Source: Emiliania huxleyi CCMP1516
Taxonomy: Eukaryota > Haptophyta > Isochrysidales > Noelaerhabdaceae
NCBI RefSeq assembly: GCF_000372725.1
Contig: NW_005199983.1
Coordinates: 28,205-92,204, forward strand
Length of the DNA: 64,000 nucleotides
Direction: 5' to 3'
Each line of letters opens with the position of its first letter. Position 1 is the stretch's first letter. Made by a program: the position numbers and the translations under genes. This document shows, piece by piece, positions 1 through 9,855 of the stretch. Under the pieces are notes generated by a model that searched no databases, was not told the origin of the DNA, and saw only the letters and a program-made list of their open reading frames with translations.

Positions 1-3000
1 CCCGAGCAGTTGTGAACCTGCGGTGGCGCGAGGGGTGGCGTGGGGGGCGGCGTGGGGGGCGGCGCGAGCAGTGGCGGCGCGAGCAGTGGCGCGAGGGACT
101 GGCCCGCGGGCGTGTGTGCGGGAGGGACTGGCCCGCGGGCGTGTGTGCGGGAGGGGGCGAGGTGTGCGGGAGGGGGCGAGGGCTCCTGCATGAACGACGT
201 GAGCGTGAGCAGCGACCCTAAAGCAGAAGGTTCCGAGAAGGTTCCTAGAAGGTTCCTAGAAGGTTCCTAGAAGGTTCCTAGAAGGTTCCTAGAAGGAGGT
301 GAGCAGCGGCCCTAAAGCAGCTCCCGTCGGCTGAGGTGAGGGCGAGGCTGGCGGGAGAGTGCGCGAGGGAGGTGTGGCCAGGTCGGGGTGGTGGTAAGCT
401 AGGTCTCGGCTAGGTCTCGGCTAGGTCTCGCCCGGGTCGGGGTGGTGGTCGGCGTCGTAGATGACGACGTTCTCCGAGGTGACCTGGCGGGGGGGAGGAG
501 GGTGCGGGGGGAGGGTTGCGGGGGAGGAGGGTGGCGGGGGAGGAGGGTGGCGGGGGAGGAGGGTGCGTGTGGAGGAGGGTTGCGTGGTGCGGGAGGAGGG
601 GTGCGTGTGGAGGAGGGTTGCGTGGTGCGGGGGGAGGGTTGCCGGGGGAGGAGGGGTTGGTGCGAGCGTACGTCCTTCATCGCAGCGTTGAGGTTGTGCG
701 CCTTTGAAGTCGAGTGCTCCACGCGCATGATGACAAGCTCGTGCTCGCCTGCACTCGCGTGGAGATATGGGGGGAGATATGGGGAGATGACGAGCTCGTG
801 CTCGCCTGCACTCGCGCCGAGATATGGGGGGAGATATGGGGAGATGACGAGCTCGTGCTCGCCTGCACTCGCGTGGAGATAGGGGGGGAGATATGGGGAG
901 ATGACGAGCTCGTGCTCGCCTGCACTCGCGTGGAGATATGGGGGGAGATATGGGGAGATGACGAGCTCGTGCTCGCCTGCACTCGCGTGGAGATATGGGG
1001 GGAGATATGGGGAGATGACGAGCTCGTGCTCGCCTGCACTCGCGTGGAGATATGGGGGGAGATATGGGGAGATGACGAGCTCGTGCTCGCCTGCACTCGC
1101 GTGGAGATAGGGGGGGAGATATGGGGAGATGACGAGCTCGTGCTCGCCTGCACTCGCGTGGAGATATGGGGGGAGATATGGGGAGATGACGAGCTCGTGC
1201 TCGCCTGCACTCGCGTGGAGATATGGGGGGAGATATGGGGAGATGACGAGCTCGTGCTCGCCTGCACTCGCGCCGAGATATGGGGGGAGATATGGGGAGA
1301 TGACGAGCTCGTGCTCGCCTGCACTCGCGCCGAGATATGGGGGGAGATATGGGGAGATGACGAGCTCGTGCTCGCCTGCACTCGCGTGGAGATATGGGGG
1401 GAGATATGGGGAGATGACGAGCTCGTGCTCGCCTGCACTCGCGCCGAGATATGGGGGGAGATATGGGGAGATGACGAGCTCGTGCTCGCCTGCCCTCGCG
1501 TGGAGATATGGGGGGAGATATGGGGAGATGACGAGCTCGTGCTCGCCTGCACTCGCGTGGAGATATGGGGGGAGATATGGGGAGATGACGAGCTCGTGCT
1601 CGCCTGCACTCGCGTGGAGATATGGGGGGAGATATGGGGAGATGACGAGCTCGTGCTCGCCTGCACTCGTACTCGCCACCGAGTGACTGCTGGCTACCGG
1701 CTGGCTACCGGCTGGCTACCGGGCGGTGGCGAGGGTCTTGCTCGCCGGTTCCGGACGGGTTGGGGTAGAGCGAGCCTGCGGAGGTTAGGGGTAGGGTTAG
1801 GGGTCGGGGTAGGGGTAGGGGTAGGGTTAGGGGTAGGGGTAGGGTTAGGGGTCGGGGTAGGGGTAGGGGTAGGGGTAGGGGTAGGGGTAGGGGTAGGGGT
1901 AGGGGTAGGGGTAGGGCGTAGGGCGTAGGGCGTAGGGCGTAGGGGTAGGGGTAGGGGTAGGGGTAGGGGTAGGGGTAGGGCGTAGGGCGTAGGGGTAGGG
2001 GTAGGGGTAGGGGTAGGGGTAGGGCGTAGGGGTAGGGCGTAGGGGTAGGGCGTAGGGGTAGGGGTAGGGCTGGGGTAGAGCCTCGGCCGCGTCTCTGCCT
2101 CGGCTGCATCTCGGCCGCGTCTCGGCTGCTCTGTCGCCGTCTAGCGTCGCCAGCTCGTCTTCGATCGGGAGAGGCTTTGGAGTGTTGTAGCAGACCACCA
2201 GCCGGAACGGCTTCGGGTAGCGCAGCTTGGTCAGGATGTGGTCGAGCGTCTGCCTACAGGCGCCGAAGGCACAGCCCGCCGTTGCGGACGGGTGGGGGCT
2301 GCGCCCTCCTCGGCGGCGGCGCGTCGCCGGATCAGCTGCTGCTCGTTGGGCATGTAGCAAGGCACCAGGATTGTGAGGGTGGGCGCGCGGCGTGGGTCCT
2401 CGAGCCATTCGTCCGAGGACCACGAGGAGAGCGCGGGGTCGAAGATGCGCTTCACGAGGGCGCCGGCGGCGGGGACCGCCGAGATCGTGCCTGCGGGCCC
2501 GGTGCGGTGCGGGTGGAGGAGGCAGGACAGGGACAGGGACAGGTACAGGTGCGGGCGGCGCAGGCGGAGTGCGGCGGCGCCTGCAGCATTGCAGAGGAGG
2601 AGGACGATGAAGAGGATCCACTGGAGCCAGTCCATGTCCCAGCAGCTGGGGCCCGAGACGAAGACGCAAAAGATGGGCCCCTTTGGCCACTCGATCCCCG
2701 TCCCAGCGTAGGGCCCCGTCACCCACGCGCCAACAAGAAGGAGAGACTGGACGAACATCATGGTGATGCCAGACATGACGCTGGAGCACGGGTGCATCCG
2801 GCAGGAAAAGTAGAGCCACATAATGAACATGAGCACGAACATGAAGAGCAGGTCAAAGATCGACGCCGCCGGCCCAGGGAAGAAGCCGACAAAGGTCTGG
2901 TTCTGCTCCCACGGCCGGATGACGACTTGCCCTGGGGGCGGAGGCGGCATGGGAAACATACCCACGGTAATGAACCCGGGTTCATGCCCCTCATATGAAT

Positions 3001-3022
3001 CGGCGAGGGCCCGCCAGGACAT
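1..3022 (-). CDS. Family-2 glycosyltransferase (membrane polysaccharide synthase type), 3' end off the window
   Basis: Membrane GT2 enzyme of the beta-glycan/chitin/cellulose-synthase-like class; the sugar is not predictable. Exons (minus strand, 5' to 3'): 3022-2328, 2253-2138, 748-672, 483-432 and 17-1 (partial); codon phase closes at every junction. Exon 1 starts at ATG 3022 and has hydrophobic segments (residues about 54-75, 83-98 and 135-150). The GT2 core then starts with TILVPCYMPNEQ, runs through YNTPKPLPIEDEL and STSKAHNLNAA, and reaches VVIYDADHHPDP, which carries the DxD-type metal/UDP-sugar motif. The acceptor-binding and QxxRW region would lie beyond base 1. Introns at 2254-2327, 749-2137 and 18-431 have GC donors; 484-671 has GT. 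The 1.4-kb intron 2 holds the 57-bp minisatellite and the TAGGGG tract. Family assignment is firm; substrate is unknown. Confidence 0.85.
722..1672. repeat. 57-bp minisatellite, about 17 units, inside a glycosyltransferase intron
   Basis: Units recur every 57 bp (for example at 785, 842, 899 ... 1640) with only a few substitutions (GTGGA/GCCGA, one ACTC/CCTC, one ATAGG/ATATGG). On the minus strand each unit carries a pyrimidine-rich run, a CAG acceptor and the first ~20 nt of exon 3 (GEHELVI). The unit at 728-755 is the functional exon start. All six frames are open because 57 is divisible by 3; the resulting long repeat ORFs are artefacts. Confidence 0.93.
1780..2075. repeat. Degenerate TAGGGG/TAGGGC hexamer tract
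   Basis: About 300 bp of GGGGTA repeats interspersed with GGGCGTA and GGGTTA variants. It resembles a telomere repeat but is not the canonical TTAGGG. It lies in intron 2 of the minus-strand glycosyltransferase gene, where the C-rich strand is transcribed. Confidence 0.85.
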
Positions 3023-3117
3023 CCCACCAGCGAAGACGCGGGGTCGTGCAGAGGTGATCGCTGCCGTCGCGCCGACGCAATCGACTTTCTTTCGCTCAAA
3101 GGAAGATACCCGTCGTC

Positions 3118-3766
3118 ACCCCGAGGACCCTGCCCAAGCTGATGGTGCCCAGCCCAGAGGGCCTCCGGGGCTGTAGAGTCACACCTAGGAGAGGGGGTAG
3201 CTCACACCTTGTGGGCCGCACTGACCCTTCTCCCCGAGAGGCCCAACTTTGAGGGGCTGGTGAGAGCCCCCACCGTTGCTCCCTCACCTCACGCTGACAT
3301 ATCCTTTGGGAATGCCTATGAACTCTAGGGACCTGGGGGCAGCTTTGCCCGCGGGTGCCATGCTAGGCTATGGTAGCCATTCTCCCAGATTCTCCGGAGA
3401 GGCCGCAAAAGTGGCCCAGGCGGCCTCCGCTCAAGGATCGTTGGGATTTTCTGGTGACTCAGGACGGAGGGGTGCTGTCCGCCCCCGGCTACGGCCTACG
3501 CCTGGCACAATTTATTAGAAGTCGGGGCTTTCATCTCTCAGCCCACTTGCCCATAGCCGCCGAGACGGCGCGCTCTGCTGACTCTCATCTACCACCCTCT
3601 TGGGGCCTCTCCTGACCGCTGTGGGCCTCTCCAGACCTCCTCTTGCCTATGGGAGTACCCCTCTCGGTCTACCTCCTAGGACACAGGCACAGGTTTGCAT
3701 AATGCGAGCTTTTTCTCAAGGGCTACAGTGCAGAGAAGAAATGCGCATTAACTCGCACCGGGGTGT
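3118..3766. mobile_element. Copy of TIR DNA element, inverted relative to the one at 6181-6978
   Basis: About 650 bp closely matches the reverse complement of 6192-6908. Examples are the segment with CAGGTTTGCATAATGCGAGC near 3690 and the stretch around 3300-3420. Its right end (3747-3766) carries the shared terminal sequence GCGCATTAACTCGCA. The left end has no recognisable terminal repeat, so this copy is truncated or diverged there; it also lacks part of the 6760-6800 segment. No transposase ORF is visible. It ends about 2.4 kb from its inverted partner, with the small membrane-protein gene in between. Confidence 0.75.
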
Positions 3767-3789
3767 ATGAAGAGTCCGACAAACAAAGA

Positions 3790-3885
3790 TTTTTGAAAAC
3801 CAACAAGAAATCACGACTCTCACAGTGATTTGGGCTCGGCAGCTTGTCAGCCCTCAGCCGAAGCTGGGGCCGGTCCCGTAGCCGA
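3790..3885. repeat. Short dispersed repeat shared with 19886-19955
   Basis: AACCAACAAGAAATCACGAC, followed by a segment ending GAAGCTGGGGCCGGTCCCGT, occurs here and at 19886-19955 just upstream of the GST-PDZ gene. This copy has a small insertion (about 3827-3857). Function unknown; it could be a fragment of an element or a 5'-flanking module. Confidence 0.55.
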
Positions 3886-3969
3886 GAGATCTCTTCTTCC
3901 TATTCTGCGGCACGATAAGCTATCTGGGCTGCAACATACATTACCGCGAGCCGGAACCCAGGGGATCGG

Positions 3970-4310
3970 CACCCGAAGGGGAACCCAGCGCCAGCATCAT
4001 CCGTGGAGGTACAAGTGTTCGAAGAGAGCGCGGACCTGAGCAACGATATGACCTGGCGGCAAATGATCGCAGTGGGCGTCAGAAGAGTCGTCCTTGCGCG
4101 AGGAGAGCTCGATAAACTCGAGGGGCCAAAATATGCCGGGAGGAGGGCAGAGCTGCGACGAAAGGCGAAAGAAGCCGCGAGAGCAAGGGAGCGGCAGGCG
4201 GCGGCGGCGTCGCAGGACGAGGCAGAGGAGGGCGACGCGACAGAGGAGGAAGCGACAGGAGAGAGAACGACGAGAGAGAGTGGGACGACCGCGAGGTGGC
4301 ATGAAGCAGA
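3970..4310 (+). mobile_element. Internal fragment of the TTTC-tailed LINE-like family
   Basis: The plus-strand translation (from VQVFEESADLSND through VVLARGELDKLEG to RRKAKEAARARERQ) is closely similar to the C-terminal part of the ORF at 28811-30277 on the minus strand (VFEERVDLSNNM ... VVLARGELDKLEG). It is truncated at both ends and ends shortly after the GGMK codons. It is a dead fragment. Confidence 0.75.
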
Positions 4311-4717
4311 CCGCGGGGGGGTTTTCTCCCACAGGGTTTTACCCTCCGCGTGAGGATCGGCGCGGCGAGGGGGTAGGTTCGAATTCGCCGCGCAACATTT
4401 CACCCCCACAGGACCCCGCCCACCCCCCCTCATGGTCCCACCTAGCACCCCAATGAGCTTTCGCACCCCCTCCTTGCGCAGTGTCCCCCACTATGTGTCG
4501 CCGTTATCGGGGCACGCTATCCTGTGCAGTCAGGGCAAGTGGGGGCGAGGCGCAGTCCCATCTCTCCTGTGTACGGGTGGGTTCTGTCCCTAGTCTCGGA
4601 GGGGGGCTTGAAGCTAAGAATATTTTATTTTTGGGCGATTATATCCACAAGGGATTTCATCCCTTTTTGGTTTGGAGATTCGTGTTCCGTTTTCGGTTTT
4701 GGGTAACAAGGGTAAAA

Positions 4718-5099
4718 CGTATATTCAGTGTGCAATCTTTACCGGTATGAGACTGGTATTTGGCGATATTTTGATTAGTTTTGGAGTGGTATGGTATAGT
4801 GGTATGCGAAAGTGGTATGCGGGGTTTTCAGCAGTTGTAGCGGCTGTCGGTGTGGTCCCGGGGGCAAAATCATACAAAAGTGCGGGTATTACCCGGGTAT
4901 ACCCGGGTTTTTCCAGGTATACCCGCAAAATACCCGGTATTTTGCCGATTTTGCCGATTTTGCCACCAAGAAGGCACTCCGACTCGCTTTGATTTCCGTG
5001 AGGCAACTGGTATCCCGTACCACTTTTTGATTAGTGCAGGCCTTGGGTTTGATTAGCCAAAAACTCCCATACCGGTAAAGATTGCACACTGCGTATATT
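4718..5099. mobile_element. hAT-like MITE with 23-bp TIRs and 8-bp target duplication
   Basis: Perfect 23-bp terminal inverted repeats lie at 4726-4748 and 5069-5091 (left end starts CAGTGTGCAATC). They are flanked on both sides by the same 8 bp, CGTATATT (4718-4725 and 5092-5099). The internal 320 bp is AT-richer than its surroundings, contains GGTATACCCGGG-type palindromes, and has no ORF of note. TIRs of this kind with an 8-bp duplication are typical of non-autonomous hAT elements. Confidence 0.85.
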
Positions 5100-5281
5100 G
5101 CACTCCGCTTCGCTCCGATGCGGCCCCTGCCTGGCCTCTTGCTCCTACTCGGGAGCTATGGCGGGACCGCTATCGAGTAATTGTCTACCTACCGCATTTC
5201 TTTCTGAAAATAAAGCAAAGGAGAACAGAAGAAATGACATGAGAAAAGGGCGACAAAGAAACCGAAGCCGAGCCCAGATCC

Positions 5282-6127
5282 TCAGACGCCGGCGTCATCC
5301 CCCTGCTCTGTCTCGCCCTGCGGCGCGGCAGCGCCCCCGTCGTCTCTCAGCCAAGACCGTGTCGTGCTGCTCAGGTCCCGCGCAGAGGCCGGCCAGACTG
5401 CCGGCGCGGGGTCGGCGTCGCCCCCTCCCTCGTCGCGCAGCCAGTCTCTCGTCCCCGGCCCAAGCTCGCGAGAGGAGGCGGGCCAAGCTGCGGCGGGAGA
5501 CGCGGCCGCGGCGGGCGGTGCGGCCGCGGCGGCGGGCGACGCGTCCGCGGCGGGCGAGGACGCGTCCGCGGCGGGCGACACGCCCGCGGCGAGGTCCGAC
5601 GCCCGCTGCTCGCCCTCCTCCTCGAGCAGCGGCGGCAGCGCCACCCTCACCCGCTTGAGGAGAGCGGCGCGGTGGTCGCCGCTCAGGCAGAGGCCGAGGG
5701 AGAGGCGCGCCGCGCCGGCTGCGAGAGAGACGCCGACGGCGGCGAGCAGCGCGACGAAGACGAGGACAGACGCGTAGTACGCTTGCGTGAGCCGGTCCAC
5801 GAGAGCGCAACTGAGCGCGACGGCGAGCACGCCGAGCAGCTTGCAGCGGGGGAAAAAGTCGACCGCACGCGCGCGCACCGACAGGCCGAGGATCCGCCGC
5901 GCCTCGCTGGCGGCCAGCGGCACAAATATCAGCGCCGCCTGCGACACGCCCAGCGCCACGCCGCCGCCGAAGCACGCGAACCGAAGCCATGGCGCGCGCG
6001 AGGCGTCGGCGTGGAAGCGCGGCGCTGCGGCCTTGGCGAGGAGCCCGTTCAGGCTGAGGCTGAGCGTGACAAGCGCGCCGCTGGCCCAGAAGGCGATGGC
6101 CAGCAGAAGGACACGGTTTGGCGTCAT
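5282..6127 (-). CDS. Hypothetical membrane protein with a repeated C-terminal tail
   Basis: Single-exon ORF of 281 residues. Hydrophobic segments are at about 5-27 (signal/anchor type), 46-75, 95-110 and 118-150, followed by an Ala/Pro-rich cytosolic-type tail. The tail contains two related modules, SSRELGPGTRDWLRDEGG and SARDLSSTTRSWLRDDGG, suggesting a short linear motif duplicated for binding. I do not recognise the family. It lies between two inverted copies of a TIR DNA element, and the 18 bp around its start codon (GGCGTCATTGTGGCAGTG, 6117) recur at 7017 beyond the element. It may be a genuine host gene or cargo. Confidence 0.6.
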   Translation of the reverse strand: MTPNRVLLLAIAFWASGALVTLSLSLNGLLAKAAAPRFHADASRAPWLRFACFGGGVALGVSQAALIFVPLAASEARRILGLSVRARAVDFFPRCKLLGVLAVALSCALVDRLTQAYYASVLVFVALLAAVGVSLAAGAARLSLGLCLSGDHRAALLKRVRVALPPLLEEEGEQRASDLAAGVSPAADASSPAADASPAAAAAPPAAAASPAAAWPASSRELGPGTRDWLRDEGGGDADPAPAVWPASARDLSSTTRSWLRDDGGAAAPQGETEQGDDAGV

Positions 6128-6180
6128 TGTGGCAGTGTGCGGTATTTTTTATTTTGAGTGCTAGAGTCGCCATAAAAACG

Positions 6181-6978
6181 GTACAATGCGATGCGAGTTA
6201 ATGCGCAGTTCTTCTCTGCACTATAGCCCTTGAGAAAAAGCTCGCATTAGGCAAACCTGTGCCTGTGTCCTAGGAAGTAGACTGGGAGGGGTACTCCCAA
6301 AGGCAAGAGGAGGTCTGTAGAGGCCCACAGCGGCCAGGAGAGGCCCCAAGAGGGCGCTAGATGAGAGTCAGCAGAGCGCGCCGTCTCGGCGGCTATGGGC
6401 AAGTGGGCTGAGAGACCAGAGGGATTTTATTCTCGGCCGGAAGTGCGCGGCTCAACTTCTAATAAATTGTGCCAGGTGTATCCGGGGGCGGGCAGCACGG
6501 AACCGATTTTTATTCGGCGCAGACCTTAGCTTCCTGAGTCACCAGAAAATCCCAACGATCCTTGAGCGGAGGCCGCCTTAGCCACTTTTCCGGCCTCTCC
6601 GGAGAATCGGAGAGAATGGCTACCAAAGCCCAGCATGGCGCCCGCGGGCAAAGCTGCCCCCAGGTCCCTAGAGCCCATGGGCATTCCCAAAGGATATGTC
6701 AGCGTGAGGTGAGGGCGCAACGGTGGGGGCTCTCACCAGCCCCTCAAAGTCGGGCGTCTCGGGAGGCGGTCAGAGGGTCGGGCAAGGGCACGTGGGAGAA
6801 GGGTCAGTGCGGCCCACAAGGTGTGAGCTACCCCCTCTCCTAGGTGTGACTCTACAGCCCCTGAGGCCTTCTGGGCTGGGCACCATCAGCTTGGGCAGAG
6901 GTTCTCGGGGTGGGGAGAGAGGGAGCTCCCCTTTTCAGGCCCCCCCAACCGCGCATTAACTCGCATCCCATTGTATGG
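6181..6978. mobile_element. TIR DNA element (~0.8 kb, mariner-like ends), non-autonomous
   Basis: Left end TACAATGCGATGCGAGTTAA and right end (as TTAACTCGCATCCCATTGTA) are inverted repeats of about 25 bp with one mismatch. Both ends carry an outer TA, which would fit a TA target duplication as in Tc1/mariner. Inside there is no transposase. An inverted, truncated copy lies at 3118-3766. Confidence 0.7.
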
Positions 6979-7275
6979 TGCACTGCTCTCTACTGCTGCG
7001 GCGCCCCTGTCATTGCGGCGTCATTGTGGCAGTGCTGGACACGGTTCGTATTTTTTGCCTTCGATGTTATCTGACAAACATTTTTTATTTTGAGAGCTTG
7101 AGAGAGAGAAATGGCACTGGATGGCGGTGGGACAGGGAGTGCGGTCCTGTGCCTCCACCATCGCCGCTGCCAACGCCACCGCCGCTGCCGCCACCGCCGC
7201 GTGTTGTCGCCGGCTACACACAGCTACCAGATGTGCACGCTAGCAACCCGACTGGCTCCTTTTTTCCATCTTCAG

Positions 7276-7642
7276 GCGCCCAGACGAAGGCACTGCCCTT
7301 TTTGGGTGTTATGATCATGTGCCCATAGCTGCCCTACTGCCCCGAGTCAACCGCTTTGAAGAGCTCCTGTCTTGGGCTGAGGAGCGCGCCGCTGCCAACG
7401 GCATCACTCTGCCCTACCAGCAGCCCGGGTTCAAGCCTGAATCAGTGATGCCGCCGGTTCGCACCCCGGCCGCCGCCGCTAGCTCGGCCGCCGCCGCTAG
7501 CTCCAGCTCAGATGATCCTCTAGATCTCCCCCCTCTAACCGCTGATGGGCCGGTGTCGATGCAGCTTGCTGAGCCTGAAGGCGAGGAGCTTAGCTTTATG
7601 GACTCGGTGTTCTGTGACCCCCCGCCTGAGGACGGTGACTGA
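7276..7642 (+). CDS. Terminal exon of an unrecognised gene
   Basis: After an acceptor-like tract (TTTTTTCCATCTTCAG, ending 7275) an open frame reads PDEGTALFGCYDHVP, then LLPRVNRFEELLSWAEERAA, a low-complexity Ala/Ser stretch, and an acidic C-terminus ending PPPEDGD before a TGA. The helical segment has natural codon use and no repeats. Upstream exons were not identified; the stretch 7111-7275 has an ATG and could be the first exon in another frame. The family is not recognised. Confidence 0.45.
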
Positions 7643-7744
7643 CTTCTAGCTGTGTGTATCGCGCGCCTTGCGGGGCTGTCGCGGTGTGTGCGTTAATACC
7701 GCGCAAAAGGGCTCTACCAGCGCAGACGCAGATACTCTGCAGCG

Positions 7745-7870
7745 CCGCCGCGGCTCCCCACCCTTTTGCGCAGCAACACCTTAAACTTTTCAGGCCCTCC
7801 AAATTCGGGTCGGAGCGTAGGCCGTACGTAGCGGAGTGGGCCCCGAGTTTGAAAAGGGCGACGGACGCTT
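7745..7870. repeat. Dispersed repeat family C, partial copy
   Basis: The segment with CTTTTGCGCAGCAACACCTT ... CGAGTTTGAAAAGGGCGACG is nearly identical to 52185-52290 and related to 10795-10880. No coding potential is apparent. Confidence 0.7.
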
Positions 7871-8017
7871 AGCCAGTACGGAGTAGCGGTGCAGAGCGCG
7901 AACTCGCCGTACTGAGCCTAGCGCAGCGCGAACACGCCGTCTGAGCCTAGCGCAGCGCGAACTCGTTGATCAGTGTTTCTTTTTTTTCGATGGGGATGCT
8001 GGCTCACGAGGGAGCTG

Positions 8018-9855
8018 ATGGAGGCGAACCGGGAGTCTGCGGCGCAGGCGCTGGCGGCGGCCGTGACGGCCGAGCGGAGCGGTGACACGGCATCGGCCGA
8101 GCGCCTCGCCGCCAAGTCGCAGCGGCTCTTCCCCACGAGCGACGCGAAGGCCTTCCTGGAGCGCCTGGCCGGCGGCTCGGCACCCGCGGCGGCTCCGCAG
8201 GGAGCGTCGGCGGCGCCGGCGGCGGCGGCGGCACCCGCGGCGGCGGCGGACGGTGCACAGGGCCGCCCCAACGGCTGCGCCGGCGCGGCGGCGAGCAGCG
8301 CTGCGGCGCCTCCGCCGAGCGAGGCCCTCGCGCAGGTGCAGCGCTCGAACAGCCACTACGAGATGCTCGGTGTCGCAACCTCCGCCGACGAGGTCACCAT
8401 CCGGAAAGCGTACCGCAAGCTGGCAGTCAAGCTGCACCCGGACAAGACGTCTGAGGCCGGCGCCACAGACGCCTTCAACCAGATCAACGCCGCCCTCGAG
8501 ACGCTAACCAACCCGGAGCAGCGGCGGCTGTACGACCTGCGGCTCACGCAGGCGATGTGCGCCGGCTTTGCGGGCCCGCAGGTCGCGCCCAAGGGCGCAG
8601 GGAACTACTGGAGCGCCGTGCCGCCCTTCCCCGCCTCGTGGGGGCAGTCGAGAGGAAAGCCAAAGGCCGCCGCGTCGGCGGCGGAGCTGGCGCAAGCTGC
8701 CCGCCTTGCCGCGGCGGCCGCCGCCAGATCCGCCGCGTCGGCCGCGGCGTCGGCCGCGGCGGCCGCCAAGCGCGGCGCCGCAGGGAGCGGCGCCGGCCCG
8801 TCCGCCCCGCAGCCGCCGCCGCCGTACGTCCCGCCGCCGCAGGTTGCCGCTCCGCCGCCGGCGCCGTACCGGGTCCAGTGCGGCCACTGCCACGCCAGCC
8901 TGCAGGTCAAGCTGCGCACGCACTATGGTGAGCAGCGCGCCCCGACACGCTGGCCGTGGACCGCACCCTCCCCGCGCACGCGAGCCGCGCCCTCCGACCC
9001 CTCGCCCCTCGCCCCTCGCCCCTCACCCCTCGCCCCTCTGACCCCCGCCGCAGGCTCGCACTCGCTCAGCTACCGCGTGCAGTGCCCCTCGTGCAAGGGC
9101 GTCTTCCAGGCTGCGGTCGCCGGCCTCGCGCCTCCACCCCAGCCTGCGCCGCCCTCCTCTCGGCCGGCGGCCGGCTGGCCAGCTGGCTCGAGCGGCAGCC
9201 CCGCCACCTCCGCCGGCGCGGCTGCGGGTAGGGCCGACCCGGGCGCATCGGCGCCGCGCGTGGAGTCGGCGCGCGGCGGGCGCGGGCGCGGGCGGGGCGG
9301 CGGGCGCGGCGGAGGGAGGCGCGGCGGGCGCGGCCGGGCGCGGGGGGGCGCGAAGCGGAAGCGTGAGGTGTCGTCGGACGAGGAGGACGACCTCGACGAG
9401 TCGGAGTCGGAGGGGTCCGGTTCGGGGTCCGAGGCGTCGGCGGGGAAGGAGGAGGGCGCCGACAGCGACGACGAAGACACTTGCTTCTACTGCAAGGAGT
9501 TTGGCGAGCCTCCTCTGCTAAGACCTGCTGCCGCCTCGCCTCGCTGCTGCCCTCGCTGGAGCCTTCCGGGAGGCTTCCTGTAGGCGAGCTGCTCTGCTGC
9601 GACTCGTGCCCGCGCACCTTCCACTTCGAGTGCCTCGCGATCCGCAAGTCCGATCTGCCCGACGGAGATTGGATCTGCCCGCTCTGTGTCGCGGGAGTGC
9701 CATTCAGCGAGGACGCGCCCGCCAGCGACGCTCCCGGAACGCAGCAGCCCGGCTCGCCCGCCACGCCCCCGCCGCCACCAGAGCCGGGCGCCGCAGCGCC
9801 TGCCCCTGACCCCGTGCACGCGCCTGAGATGATTCATCGCGAGGACCTCGACTGA
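8018..9855 (+). CDS. J-domain protein with a C-terminal PHD finger
   Basis: 543-residue protein from exons 8018-8927, 9054-9503 and 9584-9855 (phases close). Order: DNAJB12/14-like N-terminal helix ([15 protein letters not shown]); J domain at about residues 110-175 with the HPD tripeptide (KLHPDKTSE), which stimulates Hsp70; two CxxC pairs ([10 protein letters not shown] and [10 protein letters not shown]); a Gly/Arg-rich AT-hook-like stretch; an acidic region; then a PHD finger ([16 protein letters not shown] ... FHFEC ... WICPLC) of C4HC3 type that would read histone tails. The PHD is complete only if the 80-nt GC-AG intron 9504-9583 is removed; the first intron (8928-9053) is GT-AG. I chose ATG 8018 over the in-frame upstream codons because the family begins there. 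The architecture suggests a nuclear co-chaperone; no transmembrane segment is seen. Confidence 0.85.

Noticed and set aside
722-1672. CRISPR array
   Set aside because: Units are directly tandem with no unique spacers, and the genome is eukaryotic.
399-1928. Long repeat ORFs (ISPYLPPYL-type and DDELVLACTR-type) of 329-426 codons on both strands
   Set aside because: They arise because the 57-bp minisatellite is divisible by three. On the minus strand only the last unit is needed to code for the glycosyltransferase exon.
1780-2075. Chromosome-end telomere
   Set aside because: The unit is mainly TAGGGG rather than TTAGGG, it is internal, and it is flanked by exons of one gene.
4355-4400. tRNA-like T-arm (GGTTCGAATTC)
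   Set aside because: The flanking bases form a simple 9-bp hairpin (GCGCGGCGA/TCGCCGCGC), but no acceptor, D or anticodon arms could be drawn.
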